Below are positions 1 through 6,881 of a DNA stretch of 13,773 bases, one piece after another; within the stretch, counting starts at the first letter, position 1; each line of letters starts with the position of its first letter. The notes beneath the pieces were generated by a model. It was given only the letters and a program-made list of their open reading frames with translations. It was not told the origin of the DNA and did no database searches. Position numbers and translations under genes: made by a program. The stretch spans positions 1-13,773 of the forward strand of contig JALWEA010000181.1 in NCBI GenBank assembly GCA_027039465.1. The letters run 5' to 3'. This DNA is from Calditrichia bacterium. Its GTDB lineage: Bacteria; Calditrichota; Calditrichia; Calditrichales; Calditrichaceae.

Positions 1-1380
1 GTCGTGGGATTGGTGTTAACGCCTTCCGTCTTCACGTAAAAACTGACATTGTAAAGTTTGTTGGCACCGTCCGTTGTATTGGCGTGATTCCAATAAAGGT
101 TCGCATTGTTCACGCTCTTCCAACCGACCACATCACCTGTTGCAGCGGATTTGGTGATTTTAAAAGAATGATCACTCGGCAAGGCATCGTTCCACGGATT
201 GTGAGCTGCCGTGTCGCTGGCCCAGATGGCATACGTTCCGTCGTTGTCATTCACACGATTCCAAAAAGCAGGATCCATGGTTTCCAGATCGGGATTGGCA
301 ATAATATTATCACCCACATCCAATTCTTCGACCGTAAAATCATCCCACCAAACTTTACCTGTCGGAAAAGAAGTAAATCTTGCACGAACACTGACACCTG
401 CCGCTTCATCCGGAGCTTTGGCAATGGCTACGTAATGTACCCATTCGCTATTTTCATGACCTTTTCTTTGATCGATGTACATGAATTGGTCGCCGCCGAC
501 TAAATCCCAGTTGGTTTCGATAGGTGCTTTATGGAAGAAAAAGCACAAACCGATGCGATTATTATCGCGATCGGGAATAACATTGGTCGGGTACCACATG
601 GTGTCCGTGTTGATCCCCTCGGTTTTTACCCAAACGCCGATCTTATACCATTTGCCTGCCTGAGCCGGGACAGGTGCGCTGTAGAATACCATTTCATCGT
701 CTTCGTTATCGTCTTCTTCCAAAAGAGCGCTGTAATCACCGCTATGGGCAACGCCCTTAACCACATTGGCATAACCGATTTTGTCGGAGCTTGTCCAGTT
801 CATCCAGCCGACCGGGGTTTCGGCATCGCCGTTAAATACGCCCATGACCCAGCCTTCGGCCGTGTTGCACATGATGTTATCGAACCAAACCGTACCCGTC
901 GCATCTTTTCCCATCAGCAATTCAATGTAAACCTCATCCGGCTGTCCGCTTACAAAAATGGCATCTTCCATCTTGCTCCAGGGCTTACTCGCCACGCTTT
1001 GATCAACGGCCACAACCTTCTCGGCAATTAAACTGCCACCGCTGTAAAAGGAATAGCGCACATAAATCTTTTGATCGTCGGTCGTGGGATTGGTGTTAAC
1101 GCCTTCCGTCTTCACATAAAAACTGACATTGTAAAGTTTGTTGGCACCGTCCGTTGTATTGGCGTGATTCCAATAAAGGTTCGCGTTATTCACGCTCTTC
1201 CAACCGACCACATCACTGGTGGCAGACGATTTGCTGATCTTAAACGAGTATTCACTCGGCAAAGCGTCATTCCACGGATTGTGAGCTGCCGTGTCACTGG
1301 CCCAAATAGCGTAAGTTCCGTTTGCATCATTAACCCGGTTCCAAAAAGCGGGCTCTCTGGTTTCAAGATCGCCATTGACC
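1..1380 (-). repeat. In-gene tandem repeat with a 1080-bp (360-codon) period
   Basis: Bases 1 to about 300 match bases 1081 to about 1380 at a constant offset of 1080, which keeps the reading frame. By hand count, 1-120 differs from 1081-1200 at only three positions, while 121-180 differs from 1201-1260 at eleven and 181-240 from 1261-1320 at eight. The divergence is therefore uneven. The repeat unit is one A module plus one B module, and further copies may lie beyond the left edge. Confidence 0.9.
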
Positions 1381-1457
1381 AGCAGGTTAGTTCCTGCCAG
1401 AATCATTCCCGGCAATACTAACAATACAAATAAAAACAGGTAATTAAAGCGCTTCAT
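1..1457 (-). CDS. Large secreted protein with tandem carbohydrate-binding-like modules (5' part, cut by the window edge)
   Basis: The open frame starts at an ATG at 1457 with an AAGGAGGG site five bases upstream and stays open to base 1, giving 485 residues with no stop. Residues 1-21 are a clear signal peptide (basic start, hydrophobic core, cleavage near MILA-GTN), so the product is exported. After it come module A (about 22-200), module B (about 201-382) and a second A module from 383. Each begins with a VNGDLET/FNGDAET/ANPDLET-type start, and A and B close with VWFDN or VWWDD. These beginnings and endings, with many Trp and Tyr, resemble CBM4/9-type galactose-binding beta-sandwich domains. 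This is a fold-level assignment, and no catalytic domain is visible in the window. A and A' are 360 codons apart and nearly identical in parts. The gene lies downstream of a LacI-family regulator on the same strand, which suggests sugar-responsive control. A polysaccharide-binding or -degrading surface protein is the likely role. Confidence 0.8.
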   Translation of the reverse strand, partial: MKRFNYLFLFVLLVLPGMILAGTNLLVNGDLETREPAFWNRVNDANGTYAIWASDTAAHNPWNDALPSEYSFKISKSSATSDVVGWKSVNNANLYWNHANTTDGANKLYNVSFYVKTEGVNTNPTTDDQKIYVRYSFYSGGSLIAEKVVAVDQSVASKPWSKMEDAIFVSGQPDEVYIELLMGKDATGTVWFDNIMCNTAEGWVMGVFNGDAETPVGWMNWTSSDKIGYANVVKGVAHSGDYSALLEEDDNEDDEMVFYSAPVPAQAGKWYKIGVWVKTEGINTDTMWYPTNVIPDRDNNRIGLCFFFHKAPIETNWDLVGGDQFMYIDQRKGHENSEWVHYVAIAKAPDEAAGVSVRARFTSFPTGKVWWDDFTVEELDVGDNIIANPDLETMDPAFWNRVNDNDGTYAIWASDTAAHNPWNDALPSDHSFKITKSAATGDVVGWKSVNNANLYWNHANTTDGANKLYNVSFYVKTEGVNTNPT

Positions 1458-1713
1458 AAGCACCCTCCTTTTTTAGTTAAGGTTTCTGCAATTTATTTAC
1501 CCTGCCCGAAAACGCTCAAAGGGCAAAAATTTTGGCAACGTCATTATTCTTGCCCGTCCTACTCCGGCAAAAATCAAAAATCCTATTTTGGGAAACAAGG
1601 CGTCTTTGATACTCTTATCACAAGTACAGGCAGAAGACAAATCAATGCAGTCTAAGTTCAAAGACAATAATTTTTACAGAAAGACGGAAAAATCTCGGTT
1701 CCGCAATAATATT
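1458..1713. other. Intergenic gap between the LacI regulator and the secreted protein gene
   Basis: The 256 bp between the regulator's stop and the downstream gene's start hold the strong AAGGAGGG ribosome binding site (1463-1470). No convincing sigma70 promoter or strong terminator is visible. A short inverted pair, CGGAA/TTCCG (1686-1704), lies just past the regulator stop and could be a weak hairpin. No copy of the GTTAAWCGTTTTAAC operator motif found upstream of the regulator was seen here. Read-through from the regulator or an unrecognised promoter are both possible. Confidence 0.5.
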
Positions 1714-2739
1714 TCACGATTCGGCAAAAGCAGCCGTAGACTTCCGAACAATCAATTCCACGGGAACAATGATTTTTTTATTTTTCTTTAAATTTTGCTC
1801 TATCATTTCCCGAACAAGCTTAATCGCTTCGATGCCCATATCGTATTTGGGCACGGAAACAGTGGTTAAAGGAGGATCTTGGAAAGCATCACTTTCAATA
1901 TCGTCAAAACCGACAACACTGATCTGTTCCGGTATCTTGAATCCTTGTTTTTTCAAACATTCCATGGCACCAATGGCCATGGCATCGTTACAAGCAAAAA
2001 GAGCGCTAAATTTTACACCCTTGTTTAGCAGCGTGCAGACGGCATGATATCCGCTTTCTTTTCCGGTTTTCTTCTCATCAATAATTTCCAGCTCGGGATT
2101 CGGTGAAATTCCATGCTGCTGCAATGCGCTGTGGTAGCCCAAATAGCGCTCCCTAATGCTCGGATGCGCCATATCTCCGGCCAAAAACGCAATATCGCGA
2201 TGGCCCAATTGAATCAAATGCTCGGTTGCCAACATGCCTCCGCGAATATTGTCCATCAGAATGGCCGAATGTTCGCCCTCAGCAGGATAGAAATCCACAA
2301 AAACGGTTGGTAGATGGTAACGGGCTACCTTTTCCAGAAAGGCATCGGGTACCTTCCCCGCAATAATTAACCCGTCTACATTTTTTTGCGTAATAAAACG
2401 CGGCAAAAAATCACTTTCGCTAAAATCGGTAGGGATGGTAGCCAAAAGAACAAAATGGTTGGAATCCCGAGCCCCGAATTCCGTTCCCAAAAATATGCGC
2501 GTGTAAAAAGGCTCGGTACGCAAAAAGTGATCTTCCGTTAAGACAAATCCGATGTTTCCCGTTTGACGCATAACAAGGCCGCGCGCCAACATGGATGGCT
2601 GATAATCCAATTCTTCGACCGCTTTTAAAACGCGCTTACGCGTTTCGGATGAGATTCGAGGATTACCGTGCAAAACAAGGGAAACCGTTGCGATGGAAAC
2701 GCCGGATTTTTTAGCGACATCTTTGATGGTTACTTTCAT
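1714..2739 (-). CDS. LacI/GalR-family transcriptional regulator
   Basis: This 341-residue protein has the family's usual length. Residues 3-25 form the helix-turn-helix (TIKDVAKKSGVSIATVSLVL), followed by the hinge-helix region around PSMLARGL and then a periplasmic-binding-protein-like effector domain. That domain includes the conserved ACNDAMAIGAMECL and SVVGFDDIE stretches near residues 250-282. Such proteins bind a palindromic operator as dimers and release or bind it in response to a small sugar or nucleoside. The gene lies upstream of, and on the same strand as, a secreted carbohydrate-binding-like protein, so a sugar effector is the likely inference; the ligand cannot be read from sequence. 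A near-consensus promoter and an overlapping operator-like motif just upstream point to autoregulation. The ribosome binding site is weak (GGA 8-10 bases before the ATG). Confidence 0.93.
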   Translation of the reverse strand: MKVTIKDVAKKSGVSIATVSLVLHGNPRISSETRKRVLKAVEELDYQPSMLARGLVMRQTGNIGFVLTEDHFLRTEPFYTRIFLGTEFGARDSNHFVLLATIPTDFSESDFLPRFITQKNVDGLIIAGKVPDAFLEKVARYHLPTVFVDFYPAEGEHSAILMDNIRGGMLATEHLIQLGHRDIAFLAGDMAHPSIRERYLGYHSALQQHGISPNPELEIIDEKKTGKESGYHAVCTLLNKGVKFSALFACNDAMAIGAMECLKKQGFKIPEQISVVGFDDIESDAFQDPPLTTVSVPKYDMGIEAIKLVREMIEQNLKKNKKIIVPVELIVRKSTAAFAES

Positions 2740-2750
2740 GAAAAATCCAA

Positions 2751-2765
2751 GTTAAACGTTTTAAC
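2751..2765. promoter_or_regulatory. Putative LacI-family operator, copy 1
   Basis: The sequence GTTAAACGTTTTAAC is a near-palindrome centred on CG, as is typical for LacI/GalR operators. It lies 12 bases upstream of the regulator's ATG and immediately downstream of the predicted transcription start, where a bound repressor would block its own gene. A copy differing at one base lies at 2937-2951. Confidence 0.6.
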
Positions 2766-2773
2766 AACGCTGA

Positions 2774-2802
2774 AATATAATTTAAGGAGTACTTGATGTC
2801 AA
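2774..2802 (-). promoter_or_regulatory. Promoter of the LacI-family gene
   Basis: Read on the minus strand, TTGACA (2802-2797) and TATATT (2779-2774) are separated by exactly 17 bases, a near-consensus sigma70 promoter. The predicted start of transcription, near 2767, falls directly next to the operator-like motif at 2751-2765. Confidence 0.7.
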
Positions 2803-2936
2803 ATTTTTTTAATAATTTTTTTCGAGCGACAAAAAATACATTGATATTTCAACGTATTACGTAAATCCAACATCATAAACGACTTATGATTTTAAAGTCG
2901 GAGTTTCTCACTGTCCGCAATTATTTGCAATTTCCG

Positions 2937-2951
2937 GTTAATCGTTTTAAC
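2937..2951. promoter_or_regulatory. Putative LacI-family operator, copy 2
   Basis: GTTAATCGTTTTAAC matches the motif at 2751-2765 at 14 of 15 positions and lies 186 bp from it in the divergent intergenic region. It could support looping repression of the regulator gene. It is about 70 bp upstream of the predicted -35 element of the NAD-salvage operon, so an effect on that operon is possible but not shown. Confidence 0.55.
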
Positions 2952-3021
2952 ACTTAAGCGATACCATTGAAATGTGCCTTCTGAACTCTTCCGCTGTTTC
3001 TTTGTTAAATTATTTGCACGT

Positions 3022-3050
3022 TTGAATTTGGTTTTTAATTATTGTAATAT
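3022..3050 (+). promoter_or_regulatory. Promoter of the NAD-salvage operon
   Basis: TTGAAT (3022-3027) and TAATAT (3045-3050) are separated by 17 bases, giving a good sigma70-like promoter. It predicts a transcript start near 3057 and a short leader before the ATG at 3081. Confidence 0.55.
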
Positions 3051-3080
3051 TGGTTTTGCACGAAAAACAAAGGACTTGCA

Positions 3081-4496
3081 ATGGAATCGAATTTGGGACT
3101 TTTTACCGATAAATACGAACTCACCATGGCGCAGGCTTATTTTAAAGGCGGGCGTTCGCAAAGTAAAGCAGTGTTTGACTATTTTTTTCGCAACCTTCCT
3201 TTTCAAAACGGATTTTTAGTCTTTGCAGGCCTGCAAGATTTTCTCCTACTTTTACAGGATTTTACTTTCAATGAGCAAGCCATCGACTTTTTACATCACG
3301 ATCATTTTGATCCCGACTTTCTGGAGTACTTGAAATCTTTTCGATTTAAAGGTACCATCCACGCCATGCGCGAGGGCGAAATTGTCTTCCCTTACGAACC
3401 GCTTCTGCGGGTAGAAGGAACACTGATCGAGACACAAATCATTGAAACATTGCTATTGAATATTCTCAATTTCGAATCGCTCATCGCCACCAAAGCAGCC
3501 CGGGTGCGGTTGGCGGCAGGTAACCGTGCCGTCAGCGATTTCGGCTTGCGTCGCGCACACGGAATGGGTGGCATTCACGCCAGTCGCGCGGCCATCATCG
3601 GCGGCTGCGATTCAACTTCCAACGTACTTACAGCCTTCCGCTACGGATTAAATCCCGTCGGCACCATTGCCCACTCGTTCATCCAAAGTTTTCCGGACGA
3701 AATAAGCGCTTTTCGTGAATATGCACGCTTTAATCCGGATACCTGCTTTTTACTGGTCGATACTTATGACACATTGAACAGTGGCATTCCCAATGCCATA
3801 ACGGTAGCAAAGGAATTAGAACGCGACGGCCACCGTTTGGTCGGCATTCGCATCGATAGCGGCGATTTGGCCTATCTTTCCAAAAAAGCGCGCCGGATGT
3901 TGGATGAAGCCGGATTGCATTATGTGAAAATCTCCGTATCCAACCAATTGGACGAACGGGTCATCAAAAGTTTGATCGAGCAAGGGGCGCCCATCGATCT
4001 TTTTGGCGTGGGCACGCGCCTGATTACCGGCCAACCGGATTCGGCTTTGGACGGGGTTTACAAACTTTCCGTGGCCGACGGCCAACCGCGCATGAAAATT
4101 TCCGACAGCCTGAGCAAAACAACCCTACCGGGCTTAAAAAAGGTATTTCGCTATTCGAACGGAGACGGTGGTTTTTTGGCCGATGCCATTGTTTTGGACG
4201 ATGAAAGGGAAATCGAGTACATCTACCATCCTTTTGAGAAAGAAAAACATTTCAGGGTAGCCGATTTAAAAAAAGAATCTTTGTTTGAAAAAGTCGTTGA
4301 TCGGGGCGAACTGATTATGCAACTTCGTTCCGTCCCTGAAATTGCCGCCTTCGTTCGCGAGCGTTTGAATTTGTTGCCGCCGGAGCACAAACGTTTCGAA
4401 TACCCTCATATTTACAAAGTGGGGGTTAGTAAGAAATTGCGTCTGCTACGCGACGAAATAGTACGAAACCATTTAGGGGAGGATGCGGAAGAATGA
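3081..4496 (+). CDS. pncB: Nicotinate phosphoribosyltransferase
   Basis: The 471-residue product converts nicotinate and PRPP (with ATP) to nicotinate mononucleotide, the committing step of the Preiss-Handler NAD salvage route in the cytoplasm. It opens with the family hallmark LGLFTDKYELTMAQAY (residues 5-20). It also has DFGLRRAHG (153-161), GTIAHSFIQSF (194-204) and the substrate-loop stretch GIRIDSGDL (255-263). By family knowledge, H198 in the GTxAH motif corresponds to the histidine phosphorylated during catalysis. Length and motifs fit the longer bacterial NAPRTase type. An AAGGA site precedes the ATG by about seven bases. The stop codon overlaps the start of the nicotinamidase gene (ATGA), a sign of translational coupling: the downstream enzyme makes this enzyme's substrate. 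Confidence 0.95.
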   Translation: MESNLGLFTDKYELTMAQAYFKGGRSQSKAVFDYFFRNLPFQNGFLVFAGLQDFLLLLQDFTFNEQAIDFLHHDHFDPDFLEYLKSFRFKGTIHAMREGEIVFPYEPLLRVEGTLIETQIIETLLLNILNFESLIATKAARVRLAAGNRAVSDFGLRRAHGMGGIHASRAAIIGGCDSTSNVLTAFRYGLNPVGTIAHSFIQSFPDEISAFREYARFNPDTCFLLVDTYDTLNSGIPNAITVAKELERDGHRLVGIRIDSGDLAYLSKKARRMLDEAGLHYVKISVSNQLDERVIKSLIEQGAPIDLFGVGTRLITGQPDSALDGVYKLSVADGQPRMKISDSLSKTTLPGLKKVFRYSNGDGGFLADAIVLDDEREIEYIYHPFEKEKHFRVADLKKESLFEKVVDRGELIMQLRSVPEIAAFVRERLNLLPPEHKRFEYPHIYKVGVSKKLRLLRDEIVRNHLGEDAEE

Positions 4497-5110
4497 AAGC
4501 CTTGCTTTTGGTAGATATTCAAAACGACTTCATTCCCGGAGGCGCCTTGCCGGTTCCGGACGGCGACGCCATTATTCCGGTTGTTAATGACCTGATGCCC
4601 TATTTTGATTTGGTTGTTGCTACGCAGGATTGGCATCCCAAAAATCATGGCAGCTTTGCATCCAATCATCCCGGCAAAAAAGTGTACGATGTAATCGAGC
4701 TAAACGGATTGCAACAAATACTCTGGCCGGATCACTGTGTGCAGGGCAGCAAAGGCGCTGATTTTGCGCCAGGTTTGAATACGAATTCCGTTGAAGCTAT
4801 TTTCCGCAAAGGCACGGATCCGGGCATCGATAGTTACAGCGGTTTTTTTGACAATGGCCGCAAAAAAAGTACGGCTTTAGCCGATTATCTGCGCGGACGC
4901 CAAATCGATGAGGTTTATGTCGTCGGGTTGGCCGGTGAGTTTTGCGTCAATTTTACGATTTTGGATGCCGTGGATCAGGGCTTTAAAACGTATCTGATCG
5001 AAGACGGAACGCGCCCTCTAAATAAAGACGACTTTGAAAAAGCCAAAGCCGACATGAAGGCTAAGGGCGTCGGAATCATTATGAGTAACGAAATTATTAA
5101 AAACGGTTAG
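4493..5110 (+). CDS. pncA: Nicotinamidase
   Basis: The 205-residue isochorismatase-fold hydrolase deamidates nicotinamide to nicotinate and ammonia, feeding the enzyme encoded just upstream. The expected catalytic triad is visible: D8 in LLVDIQNDF, K106 in FRKGTD and C151 in GLAGEFCV. The metal-site residues are also present: D46 and H48 in TQDWHPKNHGSF, and H81 in WPDHCVQG. GLAGEFCV replaces the more familiar GLATDYCV, but the nucleophile is kept. The gene overlaps pncB by four bases and is followed after 41 bp by the macro-domain gene. Length is normal for PncA. Confidence 0.95.
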   Translation: MKALLLVDIQNDFIPGGALPVPDGDAIIPVVNDLMPYFDLVVATQDWHPKNHGSFASNHPGKKVYDVIELNGLQQILWPDHCVQGSKGADFAPGLNTNSVEAIFRKGTDPGIDSYSGFFDNGRKKSTALADYLRGRQIDEVYVVGLAGEFCVNFTILDAVDQGFKTYLIEDGTRPLNKDDFEKAKADMKAKGVGIIMSNEIIKNG

Positions 5111-5151
5111 CAACCCTCTCAATCCAAGTTAAAAAAACAGGAGAGAGGACT

Positions 5152-5700
5152 ATGAAACAGGTTAAATTCGGAAGCAAATTGATTGAATTGGTTCAGGGCA
5201 ATATTGTCAAACAACCGGACATTACGGCCATTGTTAATGCGGCCAATGCCTTTTTAGCGCCGGGCGGCGGTGTTGCCGGAGCTATCCATCGGGCGGCGGG
5301 CCCGGGACTTTACGAAGAGTGCAAACCTCTGGCGCCGATCCGAACCGGTGAATGTGTGATTACCGGAGGGCATGCCCTGCCCAACCGTTATGTTATTCAT
5401 TGCTTGGGGCCTGTGTACGGACAGGATAAACCCGAGGCGGAATTGTTGGCCAATTGCTATCGGAATGCTTTAAAATTAGCCGAAGAAAACGAAATCGAGT
5501 CCATTGCCTTTCCCGCTATTTCGGCCGGTATTTTCGGTTATCCTTTGGAAGACGCCACACGCGTAGCGTTACAAACGGTTCTGCAGACGATCCCGAATTT
5601 GCAACACGTTCGACGCGTTCGTTTTGTTTTATTCGATGGAAACGCGTATCGGGTTTACGAACGTATTTTGGATGAACTCACCAAAGATCAGGTGAGCTGA
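5152..5700 (+). CDS. Macro-domain protein (ADP-ribose or O-acetyl-ADP-ribose processing)
   Basis: A single macro domain fills the 182 residues. Family landmarks are VQGNIVKQPDITAIVNAANA (14-33), the glycine loop GGGVAGAIHRAAG (38-50), and the second phosphate loop PAISAGIFGYP (121-131). Macro domains bind ADP-ribose, and many hydrolyse O-acetyl-ADP-ribose or remove ADP-ribose from proteins. The position usually Asp in MacroD/YmdB-type hydrolases (GGGVDGAIH) is Ala here (A42), so the activity may differ from YmdB; other macro domains also carry Ala at this place. Its position in an NAD-salvage operon supports a role in clearing or sensing ADP-ribose products of NAD-consuming enzymes. A strong GGAGAGAGG site precedes the ATG. 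Confidence 0.9.
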   Translation: MKQVKFGSKLIELVQGNIVKQPDITAIVNAANAFLAPGGGVAGAIHRAAGPGLYEECKPLAPIRTGECVITGGHALPNRYVIHCLGPVYGQDKPEAELLANCYRNALKLAEENEIESIAFPAISAGIFGYPLEDATRVALQTVLQTIPNLQHVRRVRFVLFDGNAYRVYERILDELTKDQVS

Positions 5701-5738
5701 ACTTTGCCGGATTAAAACCGAATTGTCATCTTAATCCG
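5677..5738 (+). terminator. Candidate hairpins at the end of the NAD-salvage operon
   Basis: Two inverted repeats follow each other: CTCACC/GGTGAG (5677-5682 and 5691-5696), spanning the stop region, and CGGATTAA/TTAATCCG (5708-5715 and 5731-5738) with a 15-base loop. The second is followed by an AT-rich stretch rather than a clean T tract, so factor-independent termination is uncertain. Confidence 0.35.
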
Positions 5739-5769
5739 AATATTATTTTGATTAATTTAGGAGAAAATC

Positions 5770-6450
5770 ATGGTGCGCAGCATGCGTTTTTATTTTGTGA
5801 TTTTATTAAGTTTAATGCTTACCGCTACGGTTTTCGGTCAGCAACATACCCGCAAATTGGTGCCTTTGAAAATCAAATATCCAAAACCGCAATTTATCGA
5901 TTTCACCCACCATTGGGATATTCCCAATTTAAGCGATCCGTTTAAAAGCAAAACACCGACCATTTTGGTTCCCATCGGCACGAAAAACGTTGCTTTGGGC
6001 AAGCCGGTTTCTGCCAGCGACGAACGGTTGGCCATTGGTGAGCTTTCCATGTTAACGGACGGCGACAAAGAGGGCAGCGACGGACATTATCTGGAATTGA
6101 ATGAACATACGCAATGGATACAAGTCGATCTCGGTGCGGAATACAAAATTTACGCCATTGCACTTTGGCATTATCACAAGCATCCGTGCGTTTATTTTGA
6201 CGTTGTTATCCAGACTTCAAACGATAAAAACTTTGACCGAGGCGTAAAAACCTTATTTAACAACGATGATGACAACAGCTCTTTCCTAGGCTACGGCAAA
6301 GACAAAAATTACGTGGAAACGTACAAAGGTAAATTGATCGATGCCCATGGCGTTAAAGCGCGTTACGTGCGCTGCTATTCCAACGGCAATAATCAAAACG
6401 ATCTGAATCATTACATCGAGCTGGAAGTTTACGGCATTCCGGTGCGTTAA
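5770..6450 (+). CDS. Secreted F5/8 type C (discoidin) domain protein
   Basis: Residues 1-23 form a signal peptide (MVRSMRFYFVILLSLMLTAT, then VFG), so the product is exported. Residues about 72-223 match the discoidin / F5/8 C beta-sandwich: NVALGKPVSASDE at the start, MLTDGDKEGSDG, the core WIQVDLGAEYKIYAIALWHY, RYVRCYSNG and the closing YIELEVYG. Such domains bind carbohydrates or other surface ligands. No enzyme domain is attached, so this is a stand-alone binding module of 226 residues. The AGGAGA site at 5759-5764 supports the ATG at 5770 over a second Met at 5782. It follows the NAD operon by 69 bp on the same strand, but its function gives no reason to join that operon. The ligand is unknown. 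Confidence 0.85.
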   Translation: MVRSMRFYFVILLSLMLTATVFGQQHTRKLVPLKIKYPKPQFIDFTHHWDIPNLSDPFKSKTPTILVPIGTKNVALGKPVSASDERLAIGELSMLTDGDKEGSDGHYLELNEHTQWIQVDLGAEYKIYAIALWHYHKHPCVYFDVVIQTSNDKNFDRGVKTLFNNDDDNSSFLGYGKDKNYVETYKGKLIDAHGVKARYVRCYSNGNNQNDLNHYIELEVYGIPVR

Positions 6451-6483
6451 GGTCAGTCCGAGTTTTGGTGCGGATTGTGGTTA

Positions 6484-6532
6484 GGAACCGGGAATTGGGT
6501 ATTAGGAACTTGGAACTGGTAACTGGGAACTG
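6484..6532 (+). repeat. Heptamer array, seven units of consensus GGAACTG
   Basis: Seven phased 7-bp units run without interruption: GGAACCG, GGAATTG, GGTATTA, GGAACTT, GGAACTG, GTAACTG and GGAACTG. The array begins 33 bp after the discoidin gene and leads directly into a TTATTCG-type array. Confidence 0.9.
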
Positions 6533-6533
6533 G

Positions 6534-6563
6534 TCTTGGCGTTATTCGTGTATGCGTTATTCG
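6534..6563 (+). repeat. TTATTCG-type array with shared 20-bp start, copy 1
   Basis: TCTTGGCGTTATTCGTGTAT (6534-6553) recurs exactly at 6648-6667 and is followed here by GCGTTATTCGG. The unit is a loose heptamer of the form CGTTATT/CGTGTAT. Confidence 0.85.
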
Positions 6564-6625
6564 GGGACCATTATTTGTGCAATGAGTGGCCTATCCGTCC
6601 CTCAATACAATTCCGCCTGCGATTA

Positions 6626-6685
6626 GGAACTGGGAATTGGGAATTAGTCTTGGCGTTATTCGTGTATTCGTATAATCGTTATTCG
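6626..6685 (+). repeat. Second composite heptamer array (GGAACTG then TTATTCG units)
   Basis: Three units GGAACTG, GGAATTG and GGAATTA (6626-6646) lead into the exact 20-bp repeat at 6648-6667 and further TTATTCG-like units. The arrangement is the same as at 6484-6563, in direct orientation. Confidence 0.85.
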
Positions 6686-6773
6686 AAAAGTGCGGTTTGT
6701 GCAATTCTTGGCGCAACCGGTTGTCGAGTAGAGACTGCGTCAGCGGGATCGTATAGAGAGACGGTTGTCGCTT

Positions 6774-6801
6774 CAGTTCCCAGTTCCCAGTTCCGAGTTC
6801 C
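6774..6801 (-). repeat. Inverted heptamer array, four units of CAGTTCC
   Basis: CAGTTCC three times and GAGTTCC once, phased by 7 bp, are the reverse complement of the GGAACTG units to the left. Together with the left array they form an imperfect inverted repeat about 250 bp apart. Confidence 0.88.
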
Positions 6802-6806
6802 AAAAT

Positions 6807-6850
6807 AACGCTTAACGAATATACGAATAACGAATAACGGATACACGCTT
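6807..6850 (-). repeat. Inverted ACGAATA-type heptamer array
   Basis: The stretch is built from 7-bp units of the form ACGAATA, TACGAAT, AACGAAT, AACGGAT and ACACGCT. It ends with CTTAAC and is the complement of the TTATTCG units to the left. A near-identical array lies at 13481-13515. Confidence 0.85.
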
Positions 6851-6881
6851 AACCCTTAACCATTCTCACATTCGCCTGCCC

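Larger units (their letters stand above)
2740..3080. other. Divergent intergenic region between the LacI regulator and the NAD-salvage operon
   Basis: This 341-bp AT-rich stretch holds the regulator promoter, both operator-like motifs, the promoter of the plus-strand operon, and a small inverted repeat CGACTT/AAGTCG (2880-2900) with an 8-9 base loop. No open frame of substance was seen. Confidence 0.6.
6451..6881. other. 430-bp intergenic repeat cluster, no gene
   Basis: The gap between the discoidin gene and the 3' end of the symporter gene consists mainly of the heptamer arrays listed separately, with two less repetitive spacers (6566-6620 and 6686-6773). The second spacer includes a 10-bp palindrome CAACCGGTTG (6714-6723). 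Open frames seen across the cluster are repeat-derived and start without plausible ribosome binding sites. Confidence 0.7.

Noticed and set aside
84..1421. Several plus-strand open frames across the first 1.4 kb
   Set aside because: They are antisense shadows of the long minus-strand frame, which has a signal peptide, a strong ribosome binding site and coherent repeated modules.
1502..1525. Inverted TGCCC/GGGCA pair before the secreted protein gene
   Set aside because: The arms are only five bases with a long loop and no T tract, so it is not a convincing terminator or operator.
5770..6450. Membership of the discoidin gene in the NAD-salvage operon
   Set aside because: A 69-bp gap with inverted repeats separates it from the macro gene, and its exported binding domain has no evident link to NAD metabolism; same-strand position alone is not enough.
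6536..6808. Open frames on both strands across the heptamer cluster
   Set aside because: They consist of repeat-encoded residues (LGTGNWELV and similar), lack ribosome binding sites and overlap each other on opposite strands.
6484..6850. Possible CRISPR array in the repetitive gap
   Set aside because: The repeats are contiguous 7-bp units without unique spacers of regular length, and no cas genes are present.
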